A stretch of DNA of 64,000 bases. Origin: Geoanaerobacter sp964528055 (lineage in GTDB: Bacteria > Desulfobacterota > Desulfuromonadia > Geobacterales > DSM-12255). Below the pieces are notes generated by a model. The model ran no database searches. It was not told the origin of the DNA and saw only the letters and a program-made list of their open reading frames with translations. This document shows positions 35,231 to 44,775 of this stretch, one piece after another. Each line of letters starts with the position of its first letter. The first letter of the stretch is position 1. The DNA lies in assembly GCA_964528055.1 (NCBI GenBank), contig CAZGQM010000008.1, positions 62,001 through 126,000 of the forward strand, in the 5' to 3' direction. The translations under genes were made by a program, and so were the position numbers.

Positions 35231-36397
35231 CTATGAAGACCTCAATGCATCCACAATATTCATTCTCGCAGCCCTGAAGGCCGGAAGCAAACCACCCACA
35301 AGCCCCATGAACAGTGCAAAGAGAATCCCCTTGCCGAATATGCCGGGGGTCAGGGAAAAGGAAAAAGCCAGTTCCGCAAAGGATTGCCAGTTCATGGTAG
35401 AGATGGTGACCAGCTGCATGAACGAGGCAACGAAGAGTCCTGCAAGGCCACCCAAAAGTCCGAGGAAGAGCGACTCAAAGACGAATGCGGCAAGGATGCT
35501 GCCGCGAGTGAACCCCAGTGCCCTGAGCGTGCCGATCTCCGTCACACGGTTGGCCACCGCCGCATACATGGTGATCATCGCGCCGATCACCGCGCCGAGC
35601 GAGAAGACAACGGTCAGCGCAATACCCATGATCCTGAGGAACGTCGCCATTGCCTCGGACTGGTCCTCATAGTAGCGTGTTTCTAATTTTGACTCGCTGG
35701 TCAACCGCGGGTCTGATTCGATCCGCTCCTTGAACGCCTGAAACTGGGAGGGATCCCGAAGCCTGAAGAGGACCGAAGAGTATACGGGTCTGCGAAAGGC
35801 CTGCATCAGCTGATCCACGTCACCCCATATCTCGGATGAAAAGCCTGTAGCCCCGGCATCAAATACCCCCACCACGGTCCAGTACCTCATGCCGAAACGA
35901 AGGGTCTCCCCGATCCCACCCCCCTGGAACCGCTCTGCAATACTCTTTCCGGCCATCACCTCGGCAGATCCTAGGCGTGGCATCCTACCTGCCACCATAC
36001 GAACCTGCGGCCGAAGCTTGAGGGACGCGTCCCCCACTCCGCGGATCACGACGTTGGAGGGTTTGCCGCTCCCCCGCTTGGGAATGTTGATCAGGACCAC
36101 CAGCTCCTTGGAGAGCAGCGGTCGACCATCCGAACCAATCGCCACTTCCGGCTGGCTCTCGATGATGGAGGCCTGCGAACGTTCCACCCCGCTCTGCACC
36201 TCAGACTGCGCCCCCTTGCGGATAACCATGGCATTTTCCGGTGACCCGGTTGCGATCAGGGTCTTTTTCAGCCCCTCAGCCAGCATCAGAGTTGCCGCAA
36301 ACACAAAGACCACCAGAGCCATTCCCAAGGCGGTCAGCGCCGTTGTGAGACGGCGGGTCCAGAGGTTTCTGAAGCTGTAGGAGATGGGTATCGGCAT
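35231..36397 (-). CDS. ABC transporter permease, FtsX/MacB type
   Basis: A 388-residue protein with one N-terminal helix, a periplasmic MacB-PCD-like domain (about 40-230) and three C-terminal helices, as in FtsX/LolC permeases. The GTLRALGFTRGSILAAFVFE stretch is the coupling-loop signature. The ATG at 36397 is preferred to a TTG at 36433 because the family fold begins PIPISYSFRNLW. There is no Shine-Dalgarno; a promoter sits directly in front, so the message may be leaderless. No ATPase gene is adjacent, so it must recruit one from elsewhere. Confidence 0.82.
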   Translation of the reverse strand: MPIPISYSFRNLWTRRLTTALTALGMALVVFVFAATLMLAEGLKKTLIATGSPENAMVIRKGAQSEVQSGVERSQASIIESQPEVAIGSDGRPLLSKELVVLINIPKRGSGKPSNVVIRGVGDASLKLRPQVRMVAGRMPRLGSAEVMAGKSIAERFQGGGIGETLRFGMRYWTVVGVFDAGATGFSSEIWGDVDQLMQAFRRPVYSSVLFRLRDPSQFQAFKERIESDPRLTSESKLETRYYEDQSEAMATFLRIMGIALTVVFSLGAVIGAMITMYAAVANRVTEIGTLRALGFTRGSILAAFVFESLFLGLLGGLAGLFVASFMQLVTISTMNWQSFAELAFSFSLTPGIFGKGILFALFMGLVGGLLPAFRAARMNIVDALRSS

Positions 36398-36404
36398 GGG
36401 TTCA

Positions 36405-36433
36405 ATTAATAATCCAACCTGAAACAAAGTCAA
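36405..36433 (-). promoter_or_regulatory. Promoter of the FtsX-type permease, probably leaderless
   Basis: TTGACT (36433-36428) and ATTAAT (36410-36405) are 17 bases apart on the minus strand, and the -10 box ends 7 bases before the ATG at 36397. Transcription would begin about at the start codon. Confidence 0.5.
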
Positions 36434-36536
36434 GCGTGTTTAAGATTGAACCAATGGTCCGTTGCAAGCAATTTGCCTTTATGGGTGAGACTATCTGTGG
36501 TAGAAATAACAGACTCGTTTTAGCAAGGGACAAACC

Positions 36537-37769
36537 ATGTACTGGGAAAGCCTGGGCTTTACGGAACCGCCGTTCGCCCTTACCCCAAATCCCGATTTTC
36601 TCTTCATGAGCACATACCATCAGGAGGCGTTCGCGCACCTGTTGTATGCCATCGACACCCGTGCAGGCTTCATCGAACTCTCGGGTGAGGTCGGCACCGG
36701 CAAGACCACCATCATCCGCACCCTTCTGGAGCAGTTGTCCCCTGAAACCCACCGGAGCGCCTTCATCTTCAACCCGACAATCTCCCCCCTCGGCCTCCTT
36801 CAGGAGATCAACCGTGAGTTCGGTCTCACTTCGACATCCATTGAGACTCATGAACTTCACAAGGAACTGAACGGGTTTCTTCTGCGGGAGAACAGAGCAG
36901 GACATACCGTCGTGCTTGTGATCGACGAGGCTCAGAATCTCTCTCCGGAAGTTCTGGAACAGGTCCGGCTTATCTCCAACCTGGAAACCGCGCAGGCAAA
37001 ACTGATCCAGATCGTCCTCGTCGGCCAGCCAGAGCTCCAAAGACTGCTGGCACGCCGGGAACTTCGCCAACTCGCACAAAGGATTACGGTACGCTACCAC
37101 CTCAGGCCGATGGAGTCGACCGATGTGCACACCTATATCCGCCACAGAATCAAGATCGCTGCCAAGGGTAGAGAGCCGGTCACCTTTACTTCCGGCGCAG
37201 TCAAACGGATTTGCAGGTTTTCAGGGGGGCTCCCCAGGCTCATCAATGCAGTCTGCGACAGATCCCTGTTACTGGCCTATACTCTGGGGTCACCCGAGAT
37301 CACAGCTGCAATGGCAACGAAGTCCATTGCCGACGTCATACAAGAGGTACGGCCTCGATCATATGGTCTCCGCCATGCTGTAATTGCCGCACTCGTCGTC
37401 GTAGCAATCGCGGCATCCGGAATTGCCGTCATCTCCTATAGCAACAAACAACTCCCTCAACAGAACTCGGAATTACGGGCTAAAATCCCCGAAGAGAGCA
37501 GAACTTTGAACCAGCCAGAAGATGCCAACGGAGTGAAAGTATTGCAGGGGCTACTGAAAACCGCCGGGCATTTCGCTGGGACACCAGACGGAATCTTTGA
37601 CAGCAGCACTGAAAGCGGCGTCCGCAGCTTCCAGCAGACAGAAGGGCTTATTGTGGATGGAAAACCCGGGGGAAAAACACTCATGAGCCTCTACCAGCGG
37701 ACAGGCGGCACCTTCCCGACCGCACCCCGCGACAACCGGCAAAACAACGTGGTCGAGGATCCCCGATGA
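36537..37769 (+). CDS. GspA/ExeA-like AAA ATPase with peptidoglycan-binding domain
   Basis: A 410-residue protein. The N-terminal AAA domain (about 1-265) has Walker A GEVGTGKTT (about 50-58) and Walker B VVLVIDEAQNL (about 125-135). One membrane helix follows (about 283-303). A PG_binding_1 domain occupies about 330-395 (LQGLLKTAGHFAGTPDGIFD). This is the architecture of ExeA/GspA, which with GspB places the type II secretion secretin through the cell wall. The gspB-like gene overlaps its stop. Confidence 0.85.
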   Translation: MYWESLGFTEPPFALTPNPDFLFMSTYHQEAFAHLLYAIDTRAGFIELSGEVGTGKTTIIRTLLEQLSPETHRSAFIFNPTISPLGLLQEINREFGLTSTSIETHELHKELNGFLLRENRAGHTVVLVIDEAQNLSPEVLEQVRLISNLETAQAKLIQIVLVGQPELQRLLARRELRQLAQRITVRYHLRPMESTDVHTYIRHRIKIAAKGREPVTFTSGAVKRICRFSGGLPRLINAVCDRSLLLAYTLGSPEITAAMATKSIADVIQEVRPRSYGLRHAVIAALVVVAIAASGIAVISYSNKQLPQQNSELRAKIPEESRTLNQPEDANGVKVLQGLLKTAGHFAGTPDGIFDSSTESGVRSFQQTEGLIVDGKPGGKTLMSLYQRTGGTFPTAPRDNRQNNVVEDPR

Positions 37770-38377
37770 GTCTGATACTGGATGCTCTGAGAAAGATGGA
37801 GCAGGAACGAAAAGCTAAAAGCAAGGGAACCGTCGATATCCGCCCAGATGTATTGAGTTACCGGGGAGCCCCACCAAAGCCTGCGCGAAATCGCTTTCTG
37901 CCTGCTGCAATCGCCTTGCTCCTCATTTCTGTTCTGGTAACTGCAGGGCTTCTGCTCAGGGGGGGCAAATCCGAACCGCAGATACATCCGGCGGAACCAG
38001 TGGCAAGGTCCGTTGTCACCCCCGAGATTCAACCTGCCTCTCTCCCCACTCCACCAATCCAGCCGCCCCAGGCTGCACCCGTACCCGTGCGAACAGCGCC
38101 TGCTGTCGCACAACCGATTCACTCCCCAAAAAAGGCAGAAGCGGATGCGCCGCCTGTAGCCTCAACTGAACCTGCAGGCAGTTCAAACATCACCATATCG
38201 GGCATTGCATGGCAGGACGAGCGGAACATGAGGCGAGCCGTTATCAACGGAGTGCTTGTCAGTGAGGGGACCGAGATTGCCGGAGCCCGCATCGTTGAAA
38301 TCAAGGAAAACCGGGTAAAGTTCTCTCGGGATGGTCAGACATTCGAAGTAATCTACTCCTCCGCATTTCCCCGCTGA
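37766..38377 (+). CDS. GspB-like secretion assembly protein
   Basis: A 203-residue protein: a short cytoplasmic SLILDALRKMEQERK motif diagnostic of GspB/ExeB, one membrane helix (about 46-66), a Pro/Ala-rich periplasmic linker and a C-terminal domain (about 135-203) with ISGIAWQDERNMRRAVING and VKFSRDGQTFEV. It overlaps the ATPase gene by 4 bases (ATGA), and the two should form the GspAB complex. The secretin and the rest of the secretion machine are not in this window. Confidence 0.83.
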   Translation: MSLILDALRKMEQERKAKSKGTVDIRPDVLSYRGAPPKPARNRFLPAAIALLLISVLVTAGLLLRGGKSEPQIHPAEPVARSVVTPEIQPASLPTPPIQPPQAAPVPVRTAPAVAQPIHSPKKAEADAPPVASTEPAGSSNITISGIAWQDERNMRRAVINGVLVSEGTEIAGARIVEIKENRVKFSRDGQTFEVIYSSAFPR

Positions 38378-38578
38378 TACAAATCGAGATTTTCCAACCG
38401 GATCATCGAAACGGTACATGGATGTCTGGTACCCTGATCGGTCGACCCACAGTTAGATGCAAAAAGAGACGACTGCATAAAGGGATTCAGAATAACCACC
38501 GGAATAATTCAAAGAGGTATAGAGAAAACTCCCCTCTCCCATTGACTCTACTTATCATGAATATCCACTTTCTTCAGC

Positions 38579-39364
38579 CTATCTCAGCACACATTTCGTA
38601 TTAACATCAATTATTGCTCCAGCTTTAGTTAATTCTGCGCAGGTAAAGGATTCTTCCATGTCAATAGGTCTTCCTCGTTGTGGATCAAATTTGGACTTTA
38701 TGACAAAATAGGCATTACGAACATCAGTGCCAGAGAAATTAGCGTTTTGTATATTAGCTTTCGAGAAATTTGTTGAATTAACTATTGCACCGTTGAAGTT
38801 TACACCATCCAATATCATTCCCTTGAAACTTGCACCCGACAAATCAGCATATGAGAAGTTTGTGCCTTGTATTTTAGTGCCTGAGAAATCTATGTATTTC
38901 AGCTTTGCACCGGTAAAATCTGCTTGAGTCAAGTCGGCACCTTCAAAGTATCCTTTACTGATATCAGTAACTTTCAAGCTCGTTTTCTTGAGGCTTGCAT
39001 TTACAAACTTAGCATGATGCAAATAATTATTATTTAGATTAGCTCCATCAAGAACAGCTGAAGTAAAGTCAACTTCATCTAAATTGCTTTTATTGATAAT
39101 TGCTCCTGTAAGATTGGCTTTCTTAAAGATACATTGTCCACATTCACCAAGTGTAGAATTGCTCAGATTCGCTCGTGTAAAATTTGAATCATGAAGGTCT
39201 AGTTTATTAAAGTCTTCATTTTGTAAACTTGCATCAGTAAAGTTGCAATTTTCACAATTCCCACCTGACTTAACTTTATTAATATCTTCTGGGTTAAACC
39301 CAAACACCAACGAACAGCAACCAAAAGTGATTACAGCCAAACAAGCAAAAATGAACAGTTTCAT
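38579..39364 (-). CDS. Secreted pentapeptide-repeat protein
   Basis: A 261-residue protein with a signal peptide (about 1-22) and about 35 consecutive A(D/N)LXX-type five-residue units (for example FTRANLSNSTL, GADLTQADFTGAKL, FSYADLSGASF) forming a right-handed beta helix. Several cysteines (CENCNF, CGQCIF, C-terminal CAEL and KCVLR) may form disulfides in the periplasm. The gene is visibly more A+T-rich than its neighbours, suggesting transfer. The role is unknown. Confidence 0.8.
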   Translation of the reverse strand: MKLFIFACLAVITFGCCSLVFGFNPEDINKVKSGGNCENCNFTDASLQNEDFNKLDLHDSNFTRANLSNSTLGECGQCIFKKANLTGAIINKSNLDEVDFTSAVLDGANLNNNYLHHAKFVNASLKKTSLKVTDISKGYFEGADLTQADFTGAKLKYIDFSGTKIQGTNFSYADLSGASFKGMILDGVNFNGAIVNSTNFSKANIQNANFSGTDVRNAYFVIKSKFDPQRGRPIDMEESFTCAELTKAGAIIDVNTKCVLR

Positions 39365-39485
39365 CTAAACCTCCAGAAAAAGGGATAGGAATGTGCTTTT
39401 TTCGAGTTGAGACGATATCACCGAAAATGAGCAATCGTCAATGACATTTATCTTAATTTGTGGTCATTCAAAGATAGGGAGCAGC

Positions 39486-39511
39486 AAGGGCGATCTTCAT
39501 GGGTCGCCCTT
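39486..39511. terminator. Weak hairpin between the pentapeptide and EamA genes
   Basis: AAGGGCGA / TCGCCCTT forms an 8-bp perfect stem with a 10-base loop but no T-tract, so terminator function is uncertain. Confidence 0.35.
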
Positions 39512-39549
39512 AACTGTATGAAGGTTGCGAGGATTTTGGGGGAATTGGG

Positions 39550-40422
39550 CTAACCCAACCGTATCATGATTGCGCCGGCAAGGATGAACAGCGCCGAGAC
39601 CAGACGAATCCTGCCGAACGACTCCCCGAGAAAGAGAATGCCGATCAGCACGCCCACCAGGATGCTTACCTGCCTGACCGGCACCGCATAGCTGACAGGA
39701 GAGAGATTCAGGCCGTATCTGAAGGTAAGAAACGATGCCATCATCACCGGACCGCTCCAGAGGATAAGATGCCAGTTTTCCCGCAACTCCGCACCTATGT
39801 GGCGACGGTACCTGGGGCGAACCAGGTTTAGCGTCATCATGAGGAGCATGATCACTACGAGAAAATAGGTGAAATAGAATGGAGAATAGTTTCTGACCCC
39901 GGTCTTTTCGGCTATCGAGCCAATGGAGTAGATAAAGCCCGCTGCCAGAGCAGCCTGCACCGGTCGGCTCCCAAGGTCCCTGAATGGACGCAGCATCTCG
40001 GCCAAGGAAAGTCTCTGCATCTGTACCGTATAGGCGCCAAAAACCACCAGCATGATGCCGAAAACACCGGGGACGGAAAGGTGCTCACCGAGCAGAGCTA
40101 TCCCCCAGATCGGCACATAGATCATGGAGGTCTGGCAGAGAGGGTAGATCACCGATAGATCGCCACCTCGATACGCTCGCCCGTTCAACAGATGGTAAAG
40201 CACAAAACAGACCGCACCCACCACAATCAGAAGGAGGGTACCGGTCGGCGGCCAGTAAAAAGGATCAGGGGCAAGAGGGAGCGAAAGGGTGAAGAGTCCT
40301 CCTGAAGCGATGAACATCCACCAGATAAAGACCGTCTTGTGACGGCTCCTCTTGACCAACAGGTTCCAGAGGGCGTGCATAACCGCAGAGATGAAGATAA
40401 GGGTAAACGCGGTAGTGGACAT
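39550..40422 (-). CDS. EamA/DMT-family transporter
   Basis: A 290-residue protein with ten predicted membrane helices in two five-helix halves, the drug/metabolite transporter layout. Typical stretches are HALWNLLVKRS in the first helix and LSPVSYAVPVRQVSILVGVL in the second EamA domain. The substrate is unknown. It lies 73 bases downstream of the ABC-type efflux operon on the same strand and might be an added part of it. Confidence 0.82.
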   Translation of the reverse strand: MSTTAFTLIFISAVMHALWNLLVKRSRHKTVFIWWMFIASGGLFTLSLPLAPDPFYWPPTGTLLLIVVGAVCFVLYHLLNGRAYRGGDLSVIYPLCQTSMIYVPIWGIALLGEHLSVPGVFGIMLVVFGAYTVQMQRLSLAEMLRPFRDLGSRPVQAALAAGFIYSIGSIAEKTGVRNYSPFYFTYFLVVIMLLMMTLNLVRPRYRRHIGAELRENWHLILWSGPVMMASFLTFRYGLNLSPVSYAVPVRQVSILVGVLIGILFLGESFGRIRLVSALFILAGAIMIRLG

Positions 40423-40494
40423 CCGGTGATTATAGGGGGAGCTGTTAGCAGAGTCTACAGGTTTTGCTCTTTAATCAGTTTGCAGCGGTCCAGT

Positions 40495-41649
40495 TCAACC
40501 GATCCGCCTCAGACCATCCGCTATCCGGATCGTCGCCCCGCGCCATGTCGGGAAAATGCCGGCCACTGTGCCGACAACGGCCGCAGCAAGGAGATCGAGG
40601 TAGACAGTATCTCCAGTCACACGGAAAACCGGGAAGAATTGCGAGAGTTCCCGCTCAATCCACTGCGCAGCAGGAAAGGTAAGGATAACCCCTACCACTC
40701 CACCGGTAATGGCTATGAAGAGAGATTCGCCAAAGACCACCGCCCCGATGTGAAGTCCCCCGAAACCAAGAGTCTTTAAGGTAGCATACTCGGCAATCCG
40801 CTCCCGAGCGGTCATGGCCATGGTATTTGCCGCAACCACCATGATGATGACGATCACGACATAGGAGACAAACTGAATGGCGACGACAATAGCCTCGGTC
40901 ATGGCGACAAAGCCAAGCTGGAACGCTTTTTCGGTCTCAGTAAGGGTCTCCGCAAGGGAGTTCCTGAACCGGTCATCCACTCCCTGGGCAACCTCTGCCG
41001 CCTGCTCAGGTCTCTTGACTCCTATCAGGAATATGCCGGTCTGGTCAGCACGCCGCGGAATGGTCCTCTTGAGGGTCTCGTTCAGATAGTCCCAATGGAA
41101 GAAAAACTGACTCTCATCGGTGGTTCTTTCCGCACCTCGGTAAATCCCCCTAAGCACGAACTCCCACTGGCCGGGGAATATCGTCCCCTTAAGCGTGATC
41201 TGGTCTCCAAGCTTCCAGCCATGCTTTTCGGCAAGTTTTCTCCCCGCGACCGCACCCTTGCGGTCCCGGATAAAGGCCTTTCGTTCTTCGCCGGCAAGCC
41301 TGAACTCGGGATAGAGATCAAGATAATTGCCTGAAACTGCAAAATTCGGGAAAAAATTCTTTTCCGTCTTATAAATGCCGCCGAACCAGTTCGCATTGGC
41401 GACATCAGTCACCCCGGAGACCTGACGTATCTTTTCGCGATAGGAGATGGGGAGCGAGAAGACCAGTGATATGGAGTTTCTCGTGATGAGGCGAGTGGCG
41501 GATGATGATTCGGCACCAAGATACCAGAGCTCCACAAGGGTACGGAGCAGCCCGAAGGCAATAATCGCTACGGCAACTCCCGCAATGGTCAGGAGCGAGC
41601 GCAAGGGGTGGCGGAATGCATTGCGGATGATCATCTTGAAAAAGAACAT
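40495..41649 (-). CDS. ABC transporter permease, FtsX/MacB type
   Basis: A 384-residue permease with an N-terminal helix, a MacB-PCD-like periplasmic domain (about 45-240) and three helices at about 260-375. EYATLKTLGFGGLHIGAVVF is the conserved coupling segment. Its start shares a base with the stop of the ATPase gene upstream (41649). With that ATPase and the adaptor it forms a MacAB-like efflux or lipoprotein-release system. Confidence 0.88.
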   Translation of the reverse strand: MFFFKMIIRNAFRHPLRSLLTIAGVAVAIIAFGLLRTLVELWYLGAESSSATRLITRNSISLVFSLPISYREKIRQVSGVTDVANANWFGGIYKTEKNFFPNFAVSGNYLDLYPEFRLAGEERKAFIRDRKGAVAGRKLAEKHGWKLGDQITLKGTIFPGQWEFVLRGIYRGAERTTDESQFFFHWDYLNETLKRTIPRRADQTGIFLIGVKRPEQAAEVAQGVDDRFRNSLAETLTETEKAFQLGFVAMTEAIVVAIQFVSYVVIVIIMVVAANTMAMTARERIAEYATLKTLGFGGLHIGAVVFGESLFIAITGGVVGVILTFPAAQWIERELSQFFPVFRVTGDTVYLDLLAAAVVGTVAGIFPTWRGATIRIADGLRRIG

Positions 41650-42329
41650 CAGGCCACCAGGATCCCCTTTTCAAGCTGAATGACGCGATGTGCCTTTTCT
41701 GCGGCACGTGGATCGTGGGTCACCATGATGATGGTCTTGCCGAACTCCCTTACCAGGCGGTCCATGAGGGAAAGGATCTCCCCGGCCGATACCCGGTCAA
41801 GATCACCTGTCGGCTCGTCGGCAACAAGGATGGTCGGATCCGTAACTATGGCCCGGGCAACCGCAACCCTCTGCTGCTGACCGCCAGAGAGCTGCGACGG
41901 ATAGTGGTCCATCCTGTCCGAGAGGGCAACCAGCCCAAGAACGGTCTCCACATGCTCGCGACGCGCCTTTCGAGAAAGAGTAGTCAAGAGAAGGGGGAGC
42001 TCCACATTTTCAAATGCGGTGAGAACCGGCATCAGGTTGTAAAACTGGAAGATGAAGCCGACATGCATGGCCCTCCAGGCAGCCAGATCGGTCTCTGAGA
42101 GGGTTGTGATATCAACCCCGCCGACAATGATGCTCCCCTGGTCCGCCTTGTCGATCCCAGCGATGAGATTGAGGAGTGTGCTCTTGCCTGATCCGGACGG
42201 CCCCATAAGCGCCAGGAATTCCCCGGACTCAATGGCTAAGGTGATATCCTCCAGCACCGGCACCAACTGGCTGCCGCGCCGGTAGGATTTGACAATCCCC
42301 CTGATATCAACAAGTGGCTCAGCGGTCAT
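41649..42329 (-). CDS. ABC transporter ATPase, LolD/MacB type
   Basis: A 226-residue ATPase with Walker A GPSGSGKST (about 42-50), signature LSGGQQQRVAVARA (about 143-156) and Walker B ILVADEPTGDLD (about 165-176). The TGDLD form is typical of the MacB/LolD subfamily. The permease gene follows with a one-base overlap; the phosphatase regulator gene is 25 bases upstream. Confidence 0.92.
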   Translation of the reverse strand: MTAEPLVDIRGIVKSYRRGSQLVPVLEDITLAIESGEFLALMGPSGSGKSTLLNLIAGIDKADQGSIIVGGVDITTLSETDLAAWRAMHVGFIFQFYNLMPVLTAFENVELPLLLTTLSRKARREHVETVLGLVALSDRMDHYPSQLSGGQQQRVAVARAIVTDPTILVADEPTGDLDRVSAGEILSLMDRLVREFGKTIIMVTHDPRAAEKAHRVIQLEKGILVA

Positions 42330-42354
42330 ATAGGTATCTGCACTCCTCAGGCCA

Positions 42355-43545
42355 TTACCTGACCGTGGCTACCACCAGCGACAGGTCGTCCCTGAGCGGA
42401 ACATCTGCAATAAAGCGCTCCATATCATCCAGAACCTTGCCGAGCGCCGATTGCGTGTCAATTGTGCCTGCAGAGATAAGAGCCCTTGCAAGACGACCAG
42501 CCCCATACGATTCTGCGTGTATGTTTTCTGCCTCTACAATGCCGTCCGTAAAAAGAAGAAATCGGTCTCCTCTGTCAAATGAGAGGGTCTTTTGCTCAAA
42601 TTCCATCTTAGGCAGTACGCCGATGATCATCCCTTCGGCATCCAGCTCTTCCACCGTACCACCTTCTCGCAGCAACATCTGCGGATTGTGACCGGCACTG
42701 GCATAGCAGAGTGTTTTCCAGCGCTCGTCAAAACGGAGATAGAACATACTGACAAAAAGTCCGGCCCGGGAAAGATCGTCATACAACGCTTCATTCAGAA
42801 GGCTCAGCATCTCGCCGCATCCAATATGCGACGCGGAGGTCCTCCCCTGAAGGGCTCCGCGAATCTCGGCCGCAATGAGTGCCGAGCCGACATTGTGACC
42901 TGCCACATCTGCGATTACCACATCGAGGATACCGTCTCCACGATTGAACAGGTCGTAATAATCGCCTCCCAGTTGACCGACAGGGCGATAGTGGGAAGCA
43001 AATGCAAGCCGGTCGGTGCTGGGGAAGTACTGCGGAATAAGGGCAGCCTGTATGGCCCGGGCAAGCTCCATCTCCTTGGCAACCATCGCCTTCTCCAACA
43101 GAGCCTGGCGGATCTGCTCCGTCTGCTGCATCACTTTTTGCTCCAGATCCTCCTGGTACGCACGGTGCTCCAGGTAAAGACGTCGCTGCTCCAGAGCATT
43201 TCGGACGGTCACGCTCAACCGCTCGGAAGGAAACGGCTTGACTAGGTAGTCCACGGCACCCATATGGATACATCGCATGGCTGTTTCCGTATTATCCAGA
43301 CTGGTAAGCATAATGACAAAGATGTCACTGAACCTGCTGCGAATCTCCTGCAGAAGCTCCAGACCGCTTCGTCCAGGCATGATGATATCGGAAATTACCA
43401 GGCTGAACTCACCTGATTCGAGCAGCGCCAAGGCCCCTTCCACATCTACAGCCTCACTGCAGTCATACCCTTCGTCGGTCAGTGCATCAAGGAGCACTGC
43501 TCGAATCGACCTGCTGTCGTCAACCACCAGAATCCTGTCATTCAT
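42355..43545 (-). CDS. Response regulator with PP2C-type (RsbU/SpoIIE) phosphatase domain
   Basis: A 396-residue protein: receiver domain (about 3-120; DDS, phospho-acceptor D in VISDIIMPGRSG, K in VKPFPSE), a coiled-coil linker (EQKVMQQTEQIRQALLEKA) and a SpoIIE-like serine phosphatase (about 185-395; GGDYYDLF, VIADVAGHNVGSALIA, LLFTDGIVEAEN). Such proteins dephosphorylate anti-anti-sigma factors in partner-switching systems. No STAS or anti-sigma gene is next to it; it lies inside an efflux operon, one base after the adaptor gene. Confidence 0.88.
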   Translation of the reverse strand: MNDRILVVDDSRSIRAVLLDALTDEGYDCSEAVDVEGALALLESGEFSLVISDIIMPGRSGLELLQEIRSRFSDIFVIMLTSLDNTETAMRCIHMGAVDYLVKPFPSERLSVTVRNALEQRRLYLEHRAYQEDLEQKVMQQTEQIRQALLEKAMVAKEMELARAIQAALIPQYFPSTDRLAFASHYRPVGQLGGDYYDLFNRGDGILDVVIADVAGHNVGSALIAAEIRGALQGRTSASHIGCGEMLSLLNEALYDDLSRAGLFVSMFYLRFDERWKTLCYASAGHNPQMLLREGGTVEELDAEGMIIGVLPKMEFEQKTLSFDRGDRFLLFTDGIVEAENIHAESYGAGRLARALISAGTIDTQSALGKVLDDMERFIADVPLRDDLSLVVATVR

Positions 43546-43546
43546 A

Positions 43547-44761
43547 TTACTTTTTCTCCGCGAGCTTTACCTTCATTCCATCTGCAAGTTTGGACGACGG
43601 CCTGATCACGATCGTCTCCCCGGCCTTTACCCCGCTCACGATCTCCACCAAATCACCACCTCCGCTACCTGGAACGACCGGCACCCTCTGAACCCGTTCA
43701 CCTTTAAGAAGAAACAGATACTTCTTCCCACCTTCATTCACCAGTGCCCCAAGCGGAACTGCTGTCATAGGTCGTTGCTCGGACGGTGTTACTGCCCGTT
43801 CCAGAAAAGCCACTTTGGCACTCATCTCAGGGAGAATCCTCTGATCAATCTCCATGAAACCGACTTTTACCATGACACTTGCCTTGCTCCTGTCCGCTGT
43901 AGGGACGATTATCAGCAGCCTGCCACGGAACCGGAGATCAGGCAGGGCATCCAGCTGTATCTCGCACGGCTGACCAACCTTTATCTTAGCCAGATTGGAC
44001 TCGGAGACATCTGCCTCCACCTGCACCGAACGAAGATCGGCAATGGTCACCACCGCAGCCTTTGCATTTGCTGCCGCGCCAATGGGTGTTACGATATCCC
44101 CAACGTCCGCATTCTTCGTCAAAACCACTGCGTCAAACGGAGCACGGATCATTGTGTAATCAAGTGCAGCATCGGCACCTGCCAGAGCGGCAGCACTACT
44201 CCTGACACCCGCAGACATTCCAGCCCGGAGTGCCAACGCCCTGTTCAAACGCGCCTCGGCACTGTCGAAATCGGCCTGCGCCACGATACCTTCTGCCAGC
44301 AGCTCCCCGATGCGCTTAAAAGATCGCGATGCATCGGTAAACTCGGCCATTGCCTGATCAAGGTTGGCCTTTGCCGAGGCCAGGTTGGCCAATGCCAGAT
44401 TTCGGCTTGCAGTGGTATCACGGTTCTCCAGACGGGCCATAAGTTGACCTTTTCTGACTCGACTCCCCTCCTCTACCCCAAGCCACTCAAGCTGGCCTGT
44501 GGTCTTGGGGGCCACTGCTGCCTTTCTCTGAGCAACCACGTAGCCGCTGGCATTGAGTACCGTCAATGCCTGCGAAGGATATACCTGGCTCACTGTGACC
44601 GTTTCGACCGTTAATGCCGGTTTGAAAAAGAGTCCGACGGACAGAGCCAGCACCAGGATCAACACGATAACTGCAATGAGACGGAGACTCTTTGGGCGGG
44701 CAGGTCGAAATCCTGCCCGCTGCTTATCTATGGTCAACCTGCTGAGATCTTGTTCACCCAT
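43547..44761 (-). CDS. Periplasmic adaptor (HlyD/MacA type membrane-fusion protein)
   Basis: A 404-residue protein with an N-terminal membrane helix (about 29-50), biotinyl-lipoyl halves around a helical hairpin (about 85-215; AKANLDQAMAEF, QADFDSAEARLNRA) and beta-barrel domains (about 235-400; IGAAANAKAAVVTIADLRSV). It should link the inner-membrane ABC exporter to an outer-membrane channel, which is not in the window. It is the first gene of the operon, isolated from sod by a strong terminator. Confidence 0.88.
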   Translation of the reverse strand: MGEQDLSRLTIDKQRAGFRPARPKSLRLIAVIVLILVLALSVGLFFKPALTVETVTVSQVYPSQALTVLNASGYVVAQRKAAVAPKTTGQLEWLGVEEGSRVRKGQLMARLENRDTTASRNLALANLASAKANLDQAMAEFTDASRSFKRIGELLAEGIVAQADFDSAEARLNRALALRAGMSAGVRSSAAALAGADAALDYTMIRAPFDAVVLTKNADVGDIVTPIGAAANAKAAVVTIADLRSVQVEADVSESNLAKIKVGQPCEIQLDALPDLRFRGRLLIIVPTADRSKASVMVKVGFMEIDQRILPEMSAKVAFLERAVTPSEQRPMTAVPLGALVNEGGKKYLFLLKGERVQRVPVVPGSGGGDLVEIVSGVKAGETIVIRPSSKLADGMKVKLAEKK

Positions 44762-44775
44762 CTATGCCAACTCCA

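Noticed and set aside
36440..36530. Possible sigma-54 promoter before the GspA-like gene (TGGTCCGTTGCAAGC)
   Set aside because: The -12 element is in the wrong register (AAGC rather than TTGC at the required distance).
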